Source of the DNA: Shimia sp. R10_1
GTDB lineage: Bacteria; Pseudomonadota; Alphaproteobacteria; Rhodobacterales; Rhodobacteraceae
Assembly (NCBI RefSeq): GCF_017744095.1
Contig: NZ_JAGHQX010000004.1
Location: 248,001 to 312,000 of the forward strand
DNA: 64,000 bases
Reading direction: 5' to 3'
Made by a program: the position numbers and the translations under genes
Notes under the pieces: generated by a model
Seen by the model: only the letters and a program-made list of their open reading frames with translations
What the model was told of the DNA's origin: nothing
Database searches by the model: none
Shown: positions 24,692 to 33,729 of the stretch, in pieces
Layout: each line of letters starts with the position of its first letter
How positions within the stretch are numbered: the first letter of the stretch is position 1

Positions 24692-27490
24692 TCATTTACC
24701 GACCTTCCATGTGAGGGTTTCCGGGCCTTGCGGCACAGGTGATGTGATGGGGGCAAAGGTCGGTTGCGCCACAACAGGCACGGCTGCTTTTTCGATTTTC
24801 ACCCGTAGGTCAAACCAAGCGGCCTGTCCGGTGATGGGATCAGAATTGGCCCACCGCAGGCCATCCCCTTTGGGCGGCAGAAGCTCGTGGATCAGATGGT
24901 TGAGCAAAAAACCCCGGTTGGCTTCCGGCGCATCTTCAGAGAGCGCCCAGGTGCCACGGCGCTTGCCAATGGCATTCCACGTCCAGACGGTGTTTTCATT
25001 CAATGCTGCCTGATGGGCCACAGGGACAGTGATAGCGCCATGCGCAGAGGTCACGCGTGCCCAGTCGCCTTCTTCAAAACCATGTTTGTTCCAGAGTTTG
25101 GTTGGCAGGTAGAGTGGGTTTTCTCCGTGCAACTGCCGCAGCCAGGCGTTTTGTGTGCCCCAACTGTGGTACATCGCCATAGGGCGTTGCGTGAGCGCGT
25201 GGACATCGAATTCGTCAGGATCCACGCGGCCATCTTCCAGCGGTTCATACCAGATCGGCAGCGGGTCCATCACCTGCTTTAAGCGGTCGCGCAGATGGTC
25301 CGGTGGCTGGATGTCCCCATGCCCCTCGGCGGCGCGTTGGAACCGGCGCATCGGCTCGACATAAAGCTGGAACAGAAAGGGTTGCGGCGCGTCAAAGAGG
25401 CCGATTTTCACCGCCCAGTCCTGATAGTGCTGGTTCCATGGCTTCATATAGAGCGCATTCTCGGGCACGTGTTCGATGGCGAAGCCGCCATTGTCGATAT
25501 AGCTCTGAAGCTGCTCTGGGTTCACGGCACCACGGCCGAACTGATCCCCATCTTCCCCCCTGAAACCTGCAAGCGGGCCGACGCCGGGGCGGCGTTCGTG
25601 GTTCACGATATAGTCGGCGTAGTCTTTCCATTTGGGCGTGCCATCCTCATTGAGGAAATGCGGCAGACCAATGCGTGCGCCCAGCTCGATCAGGACGGAT
25701 TGAAAGCCGCGCACATCGCGGTCTGGCTCTACCACCGGCCAGCGGATGGCATCGGCGGCGCCATCGGCCTCACAAATCGGGCGATCCAAAAGCGAGATAC
25801 AGTCGTGACGCTCCAGGTAAGTGGTGTCCGGCAGGATCAGATCGGCATAAGCGACCATTTCCGAACTATACGCATCCGAATAGATGATGCGCGGGATGCG
25901 ATAGCCTCCGTCGTCATTGCGGTCGGTCAGCATTTTGATCACACCGGAGGTGTTCATCGTGGAGTTCCACGACATGTTGGCCATGTACATGAACAGCGTG
26001 TCGATCGGATAGGGATCCTGCGCGTGTGCGTTGGAGATCACCATATGCATGAGGCCATGCACGGACATGGGGTTTTCCCAGGTAAAGGCCTTATCAATCC
26101 GGCAGGCCGTGCCGTCCTCATTGATCTGCAGGTCTTCGGGGCCACGCGGAAAGCCGAGGTGCGGCCCTGCCAGCGGTTTGCCGGGGCGGCCATAGCCATG
26201 GGGTGTTGGGTGGGCTGATACCGGCTTGGGATAAGGCGGTTTGAACCGGAAACCGCCAGGCACTTCGACGGTGCCCAAAAGGATTTGCAGCACATGTAGC
26301 GCGCGGCAGGTTTGAAACCCGTTGGAGTGCGCCGAGATGCCCCGCATGGCGTGGAAGCTGACCGGGCGGCCTGTCATGGTTTTGTGGGTTTCGCCCCGGA
26401 AGTCGGTCCATTCCTGATCCAGTTCAAAGGCTTCGTCAAATGCGACGCGGGCCAATTCTGCGGCGATGGTTTTGATCTTCTGCGCTGGGATGCCGGTTTT
26501 TTCGGCCACTGCTTCGGGCGCATATTGCGGATCAAGATATTTCTCCGCCATCAAATGCATGACGGTTTTGTTGCCTTCATAGGTGGCAGACAGATCGGGG
26601 CGCACGCCTTTCTGATCAAAGGGGGTAAGCTTGCCTGTGGCACGATCCACCACCAGCTCTTTGCCATCGGCATCGCGCATCAATAAACCAGTTTCGCTGT
26701 CTACCAGAACGGCGGCGTTCGTGTATTGCGCGAGGTAGTGCAGGTCGATCTTGCCTGCCTTCATCAGCTCATGAATGAGCGCCAGAATGAAAAGCCCATC
26801 TGTGCCCGGGGTGATGCTGACCCATTCATCAGCAACGGCGTTGTAGCCGGAGCGTACCGGGTTCACACCAATGACCTTGGCCCCACGCGCCTTGATTTTG
26901 CCAATACCCGCTTTGATCGGGTTGCTGTCGTGATCTTCGGCCACCCCAAAGATCATGAAGAGCTTGGTGTGATCCCAATCTGGTTGGCCAAATTCCCAGA
27001 ACGCGCCTCCCATGGTGTAGATGCCTGCCGCCGCCATATTGACGGAGCAAAATCCGCCGTGGGCCGCGTAATTGGGCGTGCCAAAGTGCTGGGCCCAGAA
27101 GCTTGTGAAGCTTTGTGATTGATCGCGACCGGTGAAGAACGCCAATTTGTGTGGCGCTGTTTCATGAAGCTCGGTGAGCCAGCCAACAGCGATGTTCATC
27201 GCCTCTTCCCAGCTGATTTCCTCAAATTCGCCAGATCCGCGTGGCCCGACCCGCTTCAGCGGCTTTCTGAGCCGCGATGGCGCGTTCACCTGCATGATCC
27301 CTGCGGAGCCTTTGGCGCAGAGCACGCCTTTGTTCACCGGGTGGTCGCGATTGCCCTCAATGTAGGCCACCTTACCATCCTTCATATGCACATTGATGCC
27401 ACATCGGCAGGCACACATGTAACAGGTCGTCTGGCGGATCTCGTCAGAGACTTTTGGAGAGGTGTTGAGGGTGGGTTGCTGGAATGTCAT
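24692..27490 (-). CDS. soeA: Sulfite dehydrogenase molybdopterin subunit SoeA
   Basis: 932-residue molybdopterin-guanine-dinucleotide oxidoreductase. An N-terminal [4Fe-4S] site is formed by Cys23, Cys26, Cys30 and Cys58 (CYMCACRC...GVLCAKG). The molybdopterin domains follow, with FFTGRDQSQSFTSFWAQHFG and GVNPVRSGYNAVADEWVSITPGTD (shown only as family landmarks). It lacks a twin-arginine signal, so it should be cytoplasmic, like SoeA of purple sulfur bacteria and unlike DMSO reductase. SoeA oxidises the sulfite released by Xsc to sulfate. The ATG has a GGGAGG site; the YeiH gene ends 19 bp upstream and soeB starts 79 bp downstream. A thiosulfate or polysulfide reductase function is less likely in this context. 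Confidence 0.88.
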   Translation of the reverse strand: MTFQQPTLNTSPKVSDEIRQTTCYMCACRCGINVHMKDGKVAYIEGNRDHPVNKGVLCAKGSAGIMQVNAPSRLRKPLKRVGPRGSGEFEEISWEEAMNIAVGWLTELHETAPHKLAFFTGRDQSQSFTSFWAQHFGTPNYAAHGGFCSVNMAAAGIYTMGGAFWEFGQPDWDHTKLFMIFGVAEDHDSNPIKAGIGKIKARGAKVIGVNPVRSGYNAVADEWVSITPGTDGLFILALIHELMKAGKIDLHYLAQYTNAAVLVDSETGLLMRDADGKELVVDRATGKLTPFDQKGVRPDLSATYEGNKTVMHLMAEKYLDPQYAPEAVAEKTGIPAQKIKTIAAELARVAFDEAFELDQEWTDFRGETHKTMTGRPVSFHAMRGISAHSNGFQTCRALHVLQILLGTVEVPGGFRFKPPYPKPVSAHPTPHGYGRPGKPLAGPHLGFPRGPEDLQINEDGTACRIDKAFTWENPMSVHGLMHMVISNAHAQDPYPIDTLFMYMANMSWNSTMNTSGVIKMLTDRNDDGGYRIPRIIYSDAYSSEMVAYADLILPDTTYLERHDCISLLDRPICEADGAADAIRWPVVEPDRDVRGFQSVLIELGARIGLPHFLNEDGTPKWKDYADYIVNHERRPGVGPLAGFRGEDGDQFGRGAVNPEQLQSYIDNGGFAIEHVPENALYMKPWNQHYQDWAVKIGLFDAPQPFLFQLYVEPMRRFQRAAEGHGDIQPPDHLRDRLKQVMDPLPIWYEPLEDGRVDPDEFDVHALTQRPMAMYHSWGTQNAWLRQLHGENPLYLPTKLWNKHGFEEGDWARVTSAHGAITVPVAHQAALNENTVWTWNAIGKRRGTWALSEDAPEANRGFLLNHLIHELLPPKGDGLRWANSDPITGQAAWFDLRVKIEKAAVPVVAQPTFAPITSPVPQGPETLTWKVGK

Positions 27491-27509
27491 CTGGCCTCCC
27501 TTGGCGCGT

Positions 27510-28553
27510 TTATCCGGTGAGCAGGTAAATCCCCGTGAGAATGAATGCTGCGATGAAGATGGTCTGGGTGACGATCAGCGCGATGGCGGCGCCGCCGACT
27601 CCCAAAACCTGTTTGAGGTTTGTTTTCATGCCCACAGCCGCGACAGCTGTGAGCAGAAGATAACGTGAGGTTTCGCTCATGAGGTCACAGAGGACAGCTG
27701 GAAGCAGGCCCAGTGAATTGAGTGTCGCGAGCGCAAGGAAGCCGATCACGAAGCCCGGCAAAAGCGGCGGGCGCTGGCCGTCATCCGGTGCGGCGGCAAA
27801 GCTCCGGATCAACATGGAGGCGACAAGCACCACCGGGGCCAGCATGGAAACTCGGATCAGTTTCACAAGAACAGCCGTGTCACCGGCATCCTGAGAGATC
27901 GAAAAGCCCGCGCCCGCAACCTGCGCCACATCATGGATGGTGCCCCCAAGGAAGACACCTGCCATGTGATCATTGAGGCCAAAAGCTTCCACAATAGGCG
28001 GATAGGCGATCATGGCGATGGTGGACATGACAGTGACGCCCATCACAGTAAACAAAAGGCGTTCTTCCGAACGTGCGTCTTTGGGGAGGATGGCGGCGAT
28101 TGCCATGGCAGCAGAGGCACCGCAAATGGCCACCGAGCCTGCTGTCAGCACAGCAAAGCGCCATTTATGGCCAAAGAGCGGGGCGATCAGGAGGCCGAAC
28201 AGGATTGTGACAACAACGCCCAGCACGGTGAGTGCAATGAGCTGCCAGCCAAGCTCCATCACCATCATGGCAGAGATACGCACGCCCAGAAGGGCCACCC
28301 CCAGACGCAGAACCGTGCGCGCGGCAAAGCCGACGCCAGCGACGGTACGCCCCTCTTCCCCCACAAAGTTCAGCGCGATGCCCAACAGCAGCGCAAGCAA
28401 CATCGCCGGGGCGCCATGATGCTCAGAAAGCAATTGCGCCGTTGCCGCCACGGTCACGGCCACCGCCACGCCGGGGAAGTAGAGGCGAAACGCCTCCTTC
28501 ATATGCGTTTTGATCTGATTGAGGCTGCTATATTGGGAGCCTGTTCTATTCAT
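27510..28553 (-). CDS. YeiH-family putative sulfate/sulfite exporter
   Basis: 347 residues with about ten membrane helices, in the YeiH/PSE (putative sulfate exporter) family. Landmarks are ALLLGIALNFVG, GVGFAARTVLRLGVALLGVRIS, TAGSVAICGASAAMAIAAILP and GVFLGGTIHDVAQVAGAGF. Members occur in many sulfonate-degradation clusters and are thought to export sulfate or sulfite; transport has rarely been shown directly. The start is uncertain: ATG 28553 and ATG 28502 are both in frame and neither has a strong ribosome-binding site. The gene lies between the citrate synthase gene and soeA on the same strand, so it is probably part of one transcript. Confidence 0.85.
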   Translation of the reverse strand: MNRTGSQYSSLNQIKTHMKEAFRLYFPGVAVAVTVAATAQLLSEHHGAPAMLLALLLGIALNFVGEEGRTVAGVGFAARTVLRLGVALLGVRISAMMVMELGWQLIALTVLGVVVTILFGLLIAPLFGHKWRFAVLTAGSVAICGASAAMAIAAILPKDARSEERLLFTVMGVTVMSTIAMIAYPPIVEAFGLNDHMAGVFLGGTIHDVAQVAGAGFSISQDAGDTAVLVKLIRVSMLAPVVLVASMLIRSFAAAPDDGQRPPLLPGFVIGFLALATLNSLGLLPAVLCDLMSETSRYLLLTAVAAVGMKTNLKQVLGVGGAAIALIVTQTIFIAAFILTGIYLLTG

Positions 28554-28639
28554 TGCGGGCAAGCGCGGAAATCCTTCTTTCTGACAGCAGAGACGAATAA
28601 ACCCTGTCAGGTCAAGCCGGTGTCTTGATCAGTTTCGTA

Positions 28640-29773
28640 TTAGCGTGTGGAGATTGGCTGATAAGGGCGCATGTCTGGCCCGTTGTAGAGCGTGAGGGGG
28701 CGGATCAGAATGTTGCTTTCTTGCTGGTCCATACACTGGATGATCCAGCCGGGCATGCGGCCAATCGCAAAAATCGGCACATAGAGATCCATCGGAATGC
28801 CATGCAACTGGTAGATTACCCCGGAGTAAAAATCCACGTTCACGTTCAGACCGTGGCGGGCATAGGGCTTCATCGCGTCGACCACACCCTGCAGGATTTC
28901 ATACCATTCCGGCGCGCCCATTTCTTCACCGAGCTTCTTCACGCCGTCGCGCATGTGGCGGGCGCGGGGGTCTTCGGCGCGATAAACACGGTGGCCAAAT
29001 CCAGTGACAGCCTCCCGATTTTTGCGCTTTTCTTTGACGTAGGCAGCGGCGTTGTCAGGCGTTCCAATCTCCTGCACCATTTTCATCACGTCTTCTGCCG
29101 CCCCGCCATGCGCTGGTCCTGCGAGGGTGGAGAGGGCCGTGACGATGCCGCCATGCAGATTTGTATCTGTGCCGATGGTAACGCGCGCTGCAAAGGAGGA
29201 GGCATTGGCGCCATGTTCGGCGTGCAGGATAAAGTCCACATCCGCCAACTTTGCCGCGTCCTCAGAGGGTTTTTCCCCTTTCAGCATCCAGAGCCAGTTG
29301 GCGGCATGGCTGAGCGTTTTGTCGGCGGGCACAGGATCACGTCCATTGCGGATGTTTTCATGCGCGGCAATGATCATGGGCACTTGCGAGGTAAGGCGCA
29401 GACCATTGGCAAGAAACGCCTCAGCGCCGGTGTTTTGGCTGTCGCTTTCCAGCGCGGCGAGGGCTGAAACAGCGGTGCGCAGCACATCCATCGGATGGCC
29501 GTCTTTGGTCGCGCGGATGATGTCATAAACCGCAGCAGGCAGTTCGCGCGCAGCTTTGAGCGTTGCGTCAAACGCGGCAAGTTCAGCTGCCGTTGGCAGC
29601 TCACCATGGATCAGGAGATAGCAGACCTCTTCAAACGTGGATTGGGTTGCGAGATCATGGATGGAATAGCCACGATAAGAGAGTTCTCCTTTGGCTCCGT
29701 CGATATGGCTCACGCCCGAGCGTTCGAAGTAAATACCTTTGAGGCCGCGGTTGATCTTGACGTTTTCTGTCAC
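28640..29773 (-). CDS. Citrate synthase-family enzyme in the taurine cluster
   Basis: 377 residues, the short CitZ/2-methylcitrate-synthase-type citrate synthase. Catalytic elements are visible: HAEHGANASSF and GFGHRVYR each supply a histidine, and NVNVDFYSGVIY supplies the aspartate. It condenses acetyl-CoA (or propionyl-CoA) with oxaloacetate. No prpB or prpD lies nearby, and taurine breakdown produces acetyl-CoA, so a citrate synthase dedicated to this pathway is more likely than a methylcitrate role. Translation starts at GTG 29773, seven bases after AAGGAG. The gene is divergent from pta with only 36 bp between them. Confidence 0.85.
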   Translation of the reverse strand: MTENVKINRGLKGIYFERSGVSHIDGAKGELSYRGYSIHDLATQSTFEEVCYLLIHGELPTAAELAAFDATLKAARELPAAVYDIIRATKDGHPMDVLRTAVSALAALESDSQNTGAEAFLANGLRLTSQVPMIIAAHENIRNGRDPVPADKTLSHAANWLWMLKGEKPSEDAAKLADVDFILHAEHGANASSFAARVTIGTDTNLHGGIVTALSTLAGPAHGGAAEDVMKMVQEIGTPDNAAAYVKEKRKNREAVTGFGHRVYRAEDPRARHMRDGVKKLGEEMGAPEWYEILQGVVDAMKPYARHGLNVNVDFYSGVIYQLHGIPMDLYVPIFAIGRMPGWIIQCMDQQESNILIRPLTLYNGPDMRPYQPISTR

Positions 29774-29809
29774 GGGTGGCTCCTTAATCGCAGGAATTGG
29801 GGAGGAACG

Positions 29810-30661
29810 ATGTCAGCATTAGAGACCGCTATCGCCGGTGCAAAGACCCGCAAAGCCCGGGTTGTGATGCCCGAAATGGAAGACGATCGTATTGCGCAGG
29901 CATCAGAGCGGCTGCGGGCTGACGGGATTTGCGAGCCAGTTGAGCTGGGAGACAATACAGAGGCGTACGTTGCCGCGCTGGTGGATGCTCGAGGTCTGAA
30001 AGAGGCTGTGGCGCGGCGGATGCTGACCCGTCCGTTGTATCGCGCGGCTGCCATGGTGGCGGTGGGGGAAGCTGACGCGATGGTGGCGGGTGCTGTGGCC
30101 TCCACCAAGAAAGTCATAGAGGCTGCGAGTATTGGAATTGGCTTGGCGGACGGTGTGTCCGTGGCCAGCTCTTTCTTCCTAATGAGGTTCCCAAATGGCC
30201 GTGAAGTGATTTTTGCCGATTGTGGGCTGAATGTAGATCCGGACGCAGAGGCGCTCGCTGCAATTGCCTGTGCGTCTGAGCGCAGCGGCGCAGCTCTGCT
30301 TGGGGAGGCAAAGGTTGCGCTGTTGTCCTTTTCGACTGGGGCATCGGGGGCAGGGGCCAGCGTTGAAAAGGTGCGCGACGCGGCAGCGGCGACGGGTTTT
30401 GTTGGCCCAGTGCAAGGAGATGCGGCGCTGAACCCCCGTGTGGCAGAAATGAAGGGCCTTGGGGCAGGCGACGCCAATGTGCTGGTGTTCCCGTCGCTGG
30501 ATGCGGGCAACATCGCGTATAAACTGGCGCAAGAGCTGGCAGGGGCGCAGGCTCTTGGCCCCATTCTCCAGGGTTTCCGAAAGCCCGTGTGCGATTTGAG
30601 CCGAGGTGCCACGGTGCAGGATATTGTGGATGCGACGGCCGTGTCTCTGGCGTTGGGGTGA
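29810..30661 (+). CDS. pta: Phosphate acetyltransferase
   Basis: 283 residues, the short catalytic form of PTA_PTB-family phosphotransacetylases. Landmarks are AMVAVGEADAMVAGAVAST, LMRFPNGREVIFADCGLN and FPSLDAGNIAYKLAQELAGA. It converts the acetyl phosphate made by Xsc to acetyl-CoA. It starts at ATG 29810 with GGGGAGG upstream; the frame stays open far to the left, but that is antisense to the citrate synthase gene. Pta is the only plus-strand gene in this minus-strand block: it is divergent from the citrate synthase gene and its end is 7 bp from the convergent ackA stop, so it needs its own promoter inside or next to the citrate synthase start. Confidence 0.93.
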   Translation: MSALETAIAGAKTRKARVVMPEMEDDRIAQASERLRADGICEPVELGDNTEAYVAALVDARGLKEAVARRMLTRPLYRAAAMVAVGEADAMVAGAVASTKKVIEAASIGIGLADGVSVASSFFLMRFPNGREVIFADCGLNVDPDAEALAAIACASERSGAALLGEAKVALLSFSTGASGAGASVEKVRDAAAATGFVGPVQGDAALNPRVAEMKGLGAGDANVLVFPSLDAGNIAYKLAQELAGAQALGPILQGFRKPVCDLSRGATVQDIVDATAVSLALG

Positions 30662-30668
30662 GGCGCGA

Positions 30669-31829
30669 TCATGCGGCCTCCATCTGCGAGGCTGCATCCA
30701 TCGCGATCATGCGCTCTTCTTGTGCCGGGATCACCCAGATTGAAACCTTGGACGTCTCTGCATGCAGGCGTGCTTTGCGGGCGTGATTAGCATCTGGATT
30801 CATCCGGGCACCGACCCACTCCAAAGAGCGCAGGATGCGGGCGCGAACACCAATTGCGTTTTCCCCAATACCGCCCGTGAAGGCGATCGCGTCCAGCCCC
30901 TCCATGGCAGCGATCAAAGACCCTGCATGGCGCACCGACCAGTAGCAAAAATGCTCTATGGCAAAGGCACTGTCTGCAGACGGGTCCACCATAAGGTTGC
31001 GCATGTCTGACTTGCCTCCAGACAACCCCAACAGGCCGCTTTCATGGTTTAGAATGGCCTTGGTGCGCTCCAGCCCGTTTTCTTCGACCAGGCGCAGAAC
31101 GGCATTTGCGTCGATCCCGCCCGAGCGCGTGCCCATGGTCAGACCGTCAAGAGGCGAATAACCCATGGTTGTCGCGATGGATTGGCCGTTTTTGATCGCG
31201 CAGAGCGACGCACCATTTCCAAGATGAAATGCCAGCAGGCGAGAAGGCAGTTTCTCGCCGGATATCTCCGGAAGATTTTCCACCAAAGAGGCATAGCTCA
31301 GCCCATGAAACCCGTATCGACGGATGCCTTTTGTCTCCATCATGCGTGGAATGGCATAGCGGGTTGCGGCCTCTGGGTTGTTGGCATGAAACGATGTGTC
31401 AAAGCTTGCATATTGCGGCAGGCTGGGGGCAATTTCTGCCAACATATCCATAGCTGCGAGATTGTGCGGATTGTGCAATGGCGCAAGCGGCGTACAGGAT
31501 GCAATTTCAGCCCGCACTTCGGCGTTTACTTTCACGGGCGCGGTCAGTTTGCGCCCACCATGCACAACCCGATGTGCCGCAGCGCGCAGGTCTGCCACCG
31601 CCACACCTTCTGTATTGAGCGCTTCCAGCACGGCCTGCAATGCGGCGCGATGGTCTATGAAGGGCAGATCGCGCGATTTTCCGGCGATAGACAAAGAAGA
31701 GGCACCGCCGATTCCATCGGCGATGCCAGAGATGCACTCGGTCAAGTCGCCATCAAAAACAGCGAATTTGATCGAAGATGACCCAGCGTTGAGCACCAGA
31801 ATGGGGCGAGTGATGCTGGGTCTCGCCAT
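30669..31829 (-). CDS. ackA: Acetate kinase
   Basis: 386 residues. The actin-fold phosphate-binding motif is LVLNAGSSSIKF near the N-terminus. VVHGGRKLTAPV, YASFDTSFHANNPE (catalytic region), GIRRYGFHGLSYASL, HLGNGASLCAI and FTGGIGENAIGVR are all family hallmarks. AckA interconverts acetyl phosphate plus ADP and acetate plus ATP, giving the cell an energy-yielding or overflow outlet from Xsc's product in parallel with Pta. It begins 3 bp after the xsc stop codon on the same strand, so xsc and ackA are very probably cotranscribed. Confidence 0.94.
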   Translation of the reverse strand: MARPSITRPILVLNAGSSSIKFAVFDGDLTECISGIADGIGGASSLSIAGKSRDLPFIDHRAALQAVLEALNTEGVAVADLRAAAHRVVHGGRKLTAPVKVNAEVRAEIASCTPLAPLHNPHNLAAMDMLAEIAPSLPQYASFDTSFHANNPEAATRYAIPRMMETKGIRRYGFHGLSYASLVENLPEISGEKLPSRLLAFHLGNGASLCAIKNGQSIATTMGYSPLDGLTMGTRSGGIDANAVLRLVEENGLERTKAILNHESGLLGLSGGKSDMRNLMVDPSADSAFAIEHFCYWSVRHAGSLIAAMEGLDAIAFTGGIGENAIGVRARILRSLEWVGARMNPDANHARKARLHAETSKVSIWVIPAQEERMIAMDAASQMEAA

Positions 31830-31832
31830 AGG

Positions 31833-33614
31833 TTAGCTCCCTGTCTGAGGAACCATGTCCGCCGGGTCGATGCCAGCGACGGCAACGGGCTTTTTCATCG
31901 CGTCGCGGCGGAAAGGTTCACCAAGTTCCTGGTTGATCAAGGCTTCGATCAATGTGGTTTTGCCATGGTTCATCTGGTCATCCACCGCTTTGTTCAGCGC
32001 GGCTGTGAGTTCATCCATGGTGCGGGCCACCACGCCCTGCAGGCCACAGGCTTGCGCGATGCCTGCGTAAGACACCTGTGTGTCCAGCTCTGTGCCGACG
32101 AAGTTGTCATCATACCACAGCGTCGAGTTCCGCTTTTCAGCGCCCCACTGATAGTTGCGGAACACAACTTGCGTGACGGCTGGCCACTCTTTGCGCCCAA
32201 TCGCGGTCAGCTCGGTAACCGCAATGCCAAACGCACCGTCGCCAGAGAAGCCCACAACCGGCACATCAGGGCAGCCAATTTTCGCACCAATCACCGAGGG
32301 CAGCCCATAGCCACATGGGCCAAACAGGCCGGGGGCAAGGTATTTGCGCCCGGAATCGAAATCTGGGTAGGCGTTCCCGATGGCACAGTTGTTGCCAATG
32401 TCAGAACTGATTATCGCCTCGCGCGGGAGGGCAGACTGAATGGCACGCCACGCCATACGCGGGCTCATCCAATCAGGTTTGTCATCGCGCGCGCGCTGGT
32501 TCCATGTGGTGCCCGGATCATCGTCTTCATGATCCATGGACGAAAGCTGCTGCGCCCAGGCGGATTTGGTTTTCGCAATGTGGCTCTTGCGTGTGTCACG
32601 CCCCATGTCCCCAGCCGTGTCCGCCAGCTGCTCCAGAATGCCCGCGGCCACTTTGGCAGCGTCGCCTACAATGCCAACATCCACAGTTTTGGTCAGGCCA
32701 ATGCGGTTGGGATTGATGTCCACCTGAATGATTTTCGCATTGGCAGGCCAATATTCAATGCCATAGCCCGGCAACGTCGAGAATGGGTTGAGGCGCGTGC
32801 CAAGTGCGAGCACAACGTCCGCATCTTTGATGAGTTCCATCGCCGCCTTGGAGCCGTTGTAGCCCAAGGGGCCAGCAAACAGTGGGTGTGAGCCGGGAAA
32901 CGCGTCGTTGTGTTGGTAGCCCACACAAACCGGCGCATCGAGCCGCTCCGCCAGCGCCATGGAAGCCGCGATGCCACCTTTGGACAGCACAACACCTGCG
33001 CCATTCAGCAGCACAGGGTTTTTGGCTTCGGACAGAAGCGCAGCCGCCTGTGCCACAGAAGAGCTGCCGCCGGGGGAGGATTCAAATTCCACAGGTTCCG
33101 GTAGGGTGATATCAACCACCTGAGTCCACATATCGCGCGGAATGTTGATCTGTGCTGGCGCGCTGTGACGTTTGGCTTGTGCAATCACACGGGCCAGAAC
33201 CTCGGCAATACGGGACGGATCGCGCACCTCTTCCTGATAGGCGACCATGTCCTTGAACAAGGCCATCTGCTCCACTTCCTGGAAGCCACCCTGGCCAACG
33301 GTCTTGTTCGCGGCCTGCGGTGTCACCAGCAGGAGCGGGGTGTGGTTCCAGTAGGCGGTTTTCACCGCGGTCACGAAGTTGGTGATGCCGGGGCCGTTTT
33401 GCGCGATCATCATCGACATCTTGCCGGTGGCGCGGGTGTAGCCGTCGGCCATCATCCCGCCAGATCCTTCATGTGCGCAATCCCAGAAGGAGATCCCAGC
33501 CTGCGGGAAAATATCGGAAATTGGCATAAAAGCCGATCCGATGATGCCAAAGACATGTTCGATGCCATGTTTTTGAAGCACTTTTACAAAGGCTTCCTCG
33601 GTTGTCATTTTCAT
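31833..33614 (-). CDS. xsc: Sulfoacetaldehyde acetyltransferase
   Basis: 593 residues, a thiamine-diphosphate enzyme that converts sulfoacetaldehyde plus phosphate into acetyl phosphate and sulfite; this is the carbon-sulfur bond-breaking step of taurine breakdown. The N-terminal TPP domain has MTTEEAFVKVLQKHGIEHVF and the conserved glutamate in CAHEGSGG (Glu49). The C-terminal TPP site is GDGAFGIAVTEL with the following VVFRNYQWGAEKRN (metal-binding GDG...N). The sequence and the neighbours ackA, pta, tauR and tpa leave little doubt against acetolactate synthase. A pair of TauR-type repeats lies 82-114 bp upstream of the start. Confidence 0.95.
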   Translation of the reverse strand: MKMTTEEAFVKVLQKHGIEHVFGIIGSAFMPISDIFPQAGISFWDCAHEGSGGMMADGYTRATGKMSMMIAQNGPGITNFVTAVKTAYWNHTPLLLVTPQAANKTVGQGGFQEVEQMALFKDMVAYQEEVRDPSRIAEVLARVIAQAKRHSAPAQINIPRDMWTQVVDITLPEPVEFESSPGGSSSVAQAAALLSEAKNPVLLNGAGVVLSKGGIAASMALAERLDAPVCVGYQHNDAFPGSHPLFAGPLGYNGSKAAMELIKDADVVLALGTRLNPFSTLPGYGIEYWPANAKIIQVDINPNRIGLTKTVDVGIVGDAAKVAAGILEQLADTAGDMGRDTRKSHIAKTKSAWAQQLSSMDHEDDDPGTTWNQRARDDKPDWMSPRMAWRAIQSALPREAIISSDIGNNCAIGNAYPDFDSGRKYLAPGLFGPCGYGLPSVIGAKIGCPDVPVVGFSGDGAFGIAVTELTAIGRKEWPAVTQVVFRNYQWGAEKRNSTLWYDDNFVGTELDTQVSYAGIAQACGLQGVVARTMDELTAALNKAVDDQMNHGKTTLIEALINQELGEPFRRDAMKKPVAVAGIDPADMVPQTGS

Positions 33615-33695
33615 GAGGCGAACTCCTATTGCGCCCGAAAGGGAGGTATGGGGCGGTCGTTTTGGTGAGAAACTACGGTTTGGCGTAGGGTGGCG

Positions 33696-33728
33696 TTAGG
33701 GCCAGTTTGTTTTCCCGGATATATCCAG
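33696..33728 (-). promoter_or_regulatory. Candidate TauR operator upstream of xsc
   Basis: Read on the minus strand, CTGGATATAT (33728-33719) and CTGGCCCTAA (33705-33696) are direct repeats 23 bp apart, oriented towards xsc. They match the TauR repeat consensus I remember from Rhodobacter capsulatus (CTGGACYTAA) and the repeat pairs at 35205 and 37462. Confidence 0.6.
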
Positions 33729-33729
33729 A

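Noticed and set aside
25295-26218. Open plus-strand frame of 307 codons opposite soeA
   Set aside because: Antisense to the molybdoenzyme; no motif and no ribosome-binding site.
24692-27490. DMSO or polysulfide reductase identity for the molybdoenzyme
   Set aside because: No twin-arginine signal is visible and the genes sit in a sulfite-releasing pathway, so SoeABC fits better. Sequence alone does not exclude the alternative completely.
28640-29773. Citrate synthase as a 2-methylcitrate cycle gene
   Set aside because: No prpB, prpC partner or prpD is nearby, and its neighbours all belong to taurine breakdown, which yields acetyl-CoA.
29495-29809. N-terminal extension of Pta by 105 residues
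   Set aside because: The frame is open only because it is antisense to the citrate synthase gene. ATG 29810 has a strong GGGGAGG site and the family-typical start.
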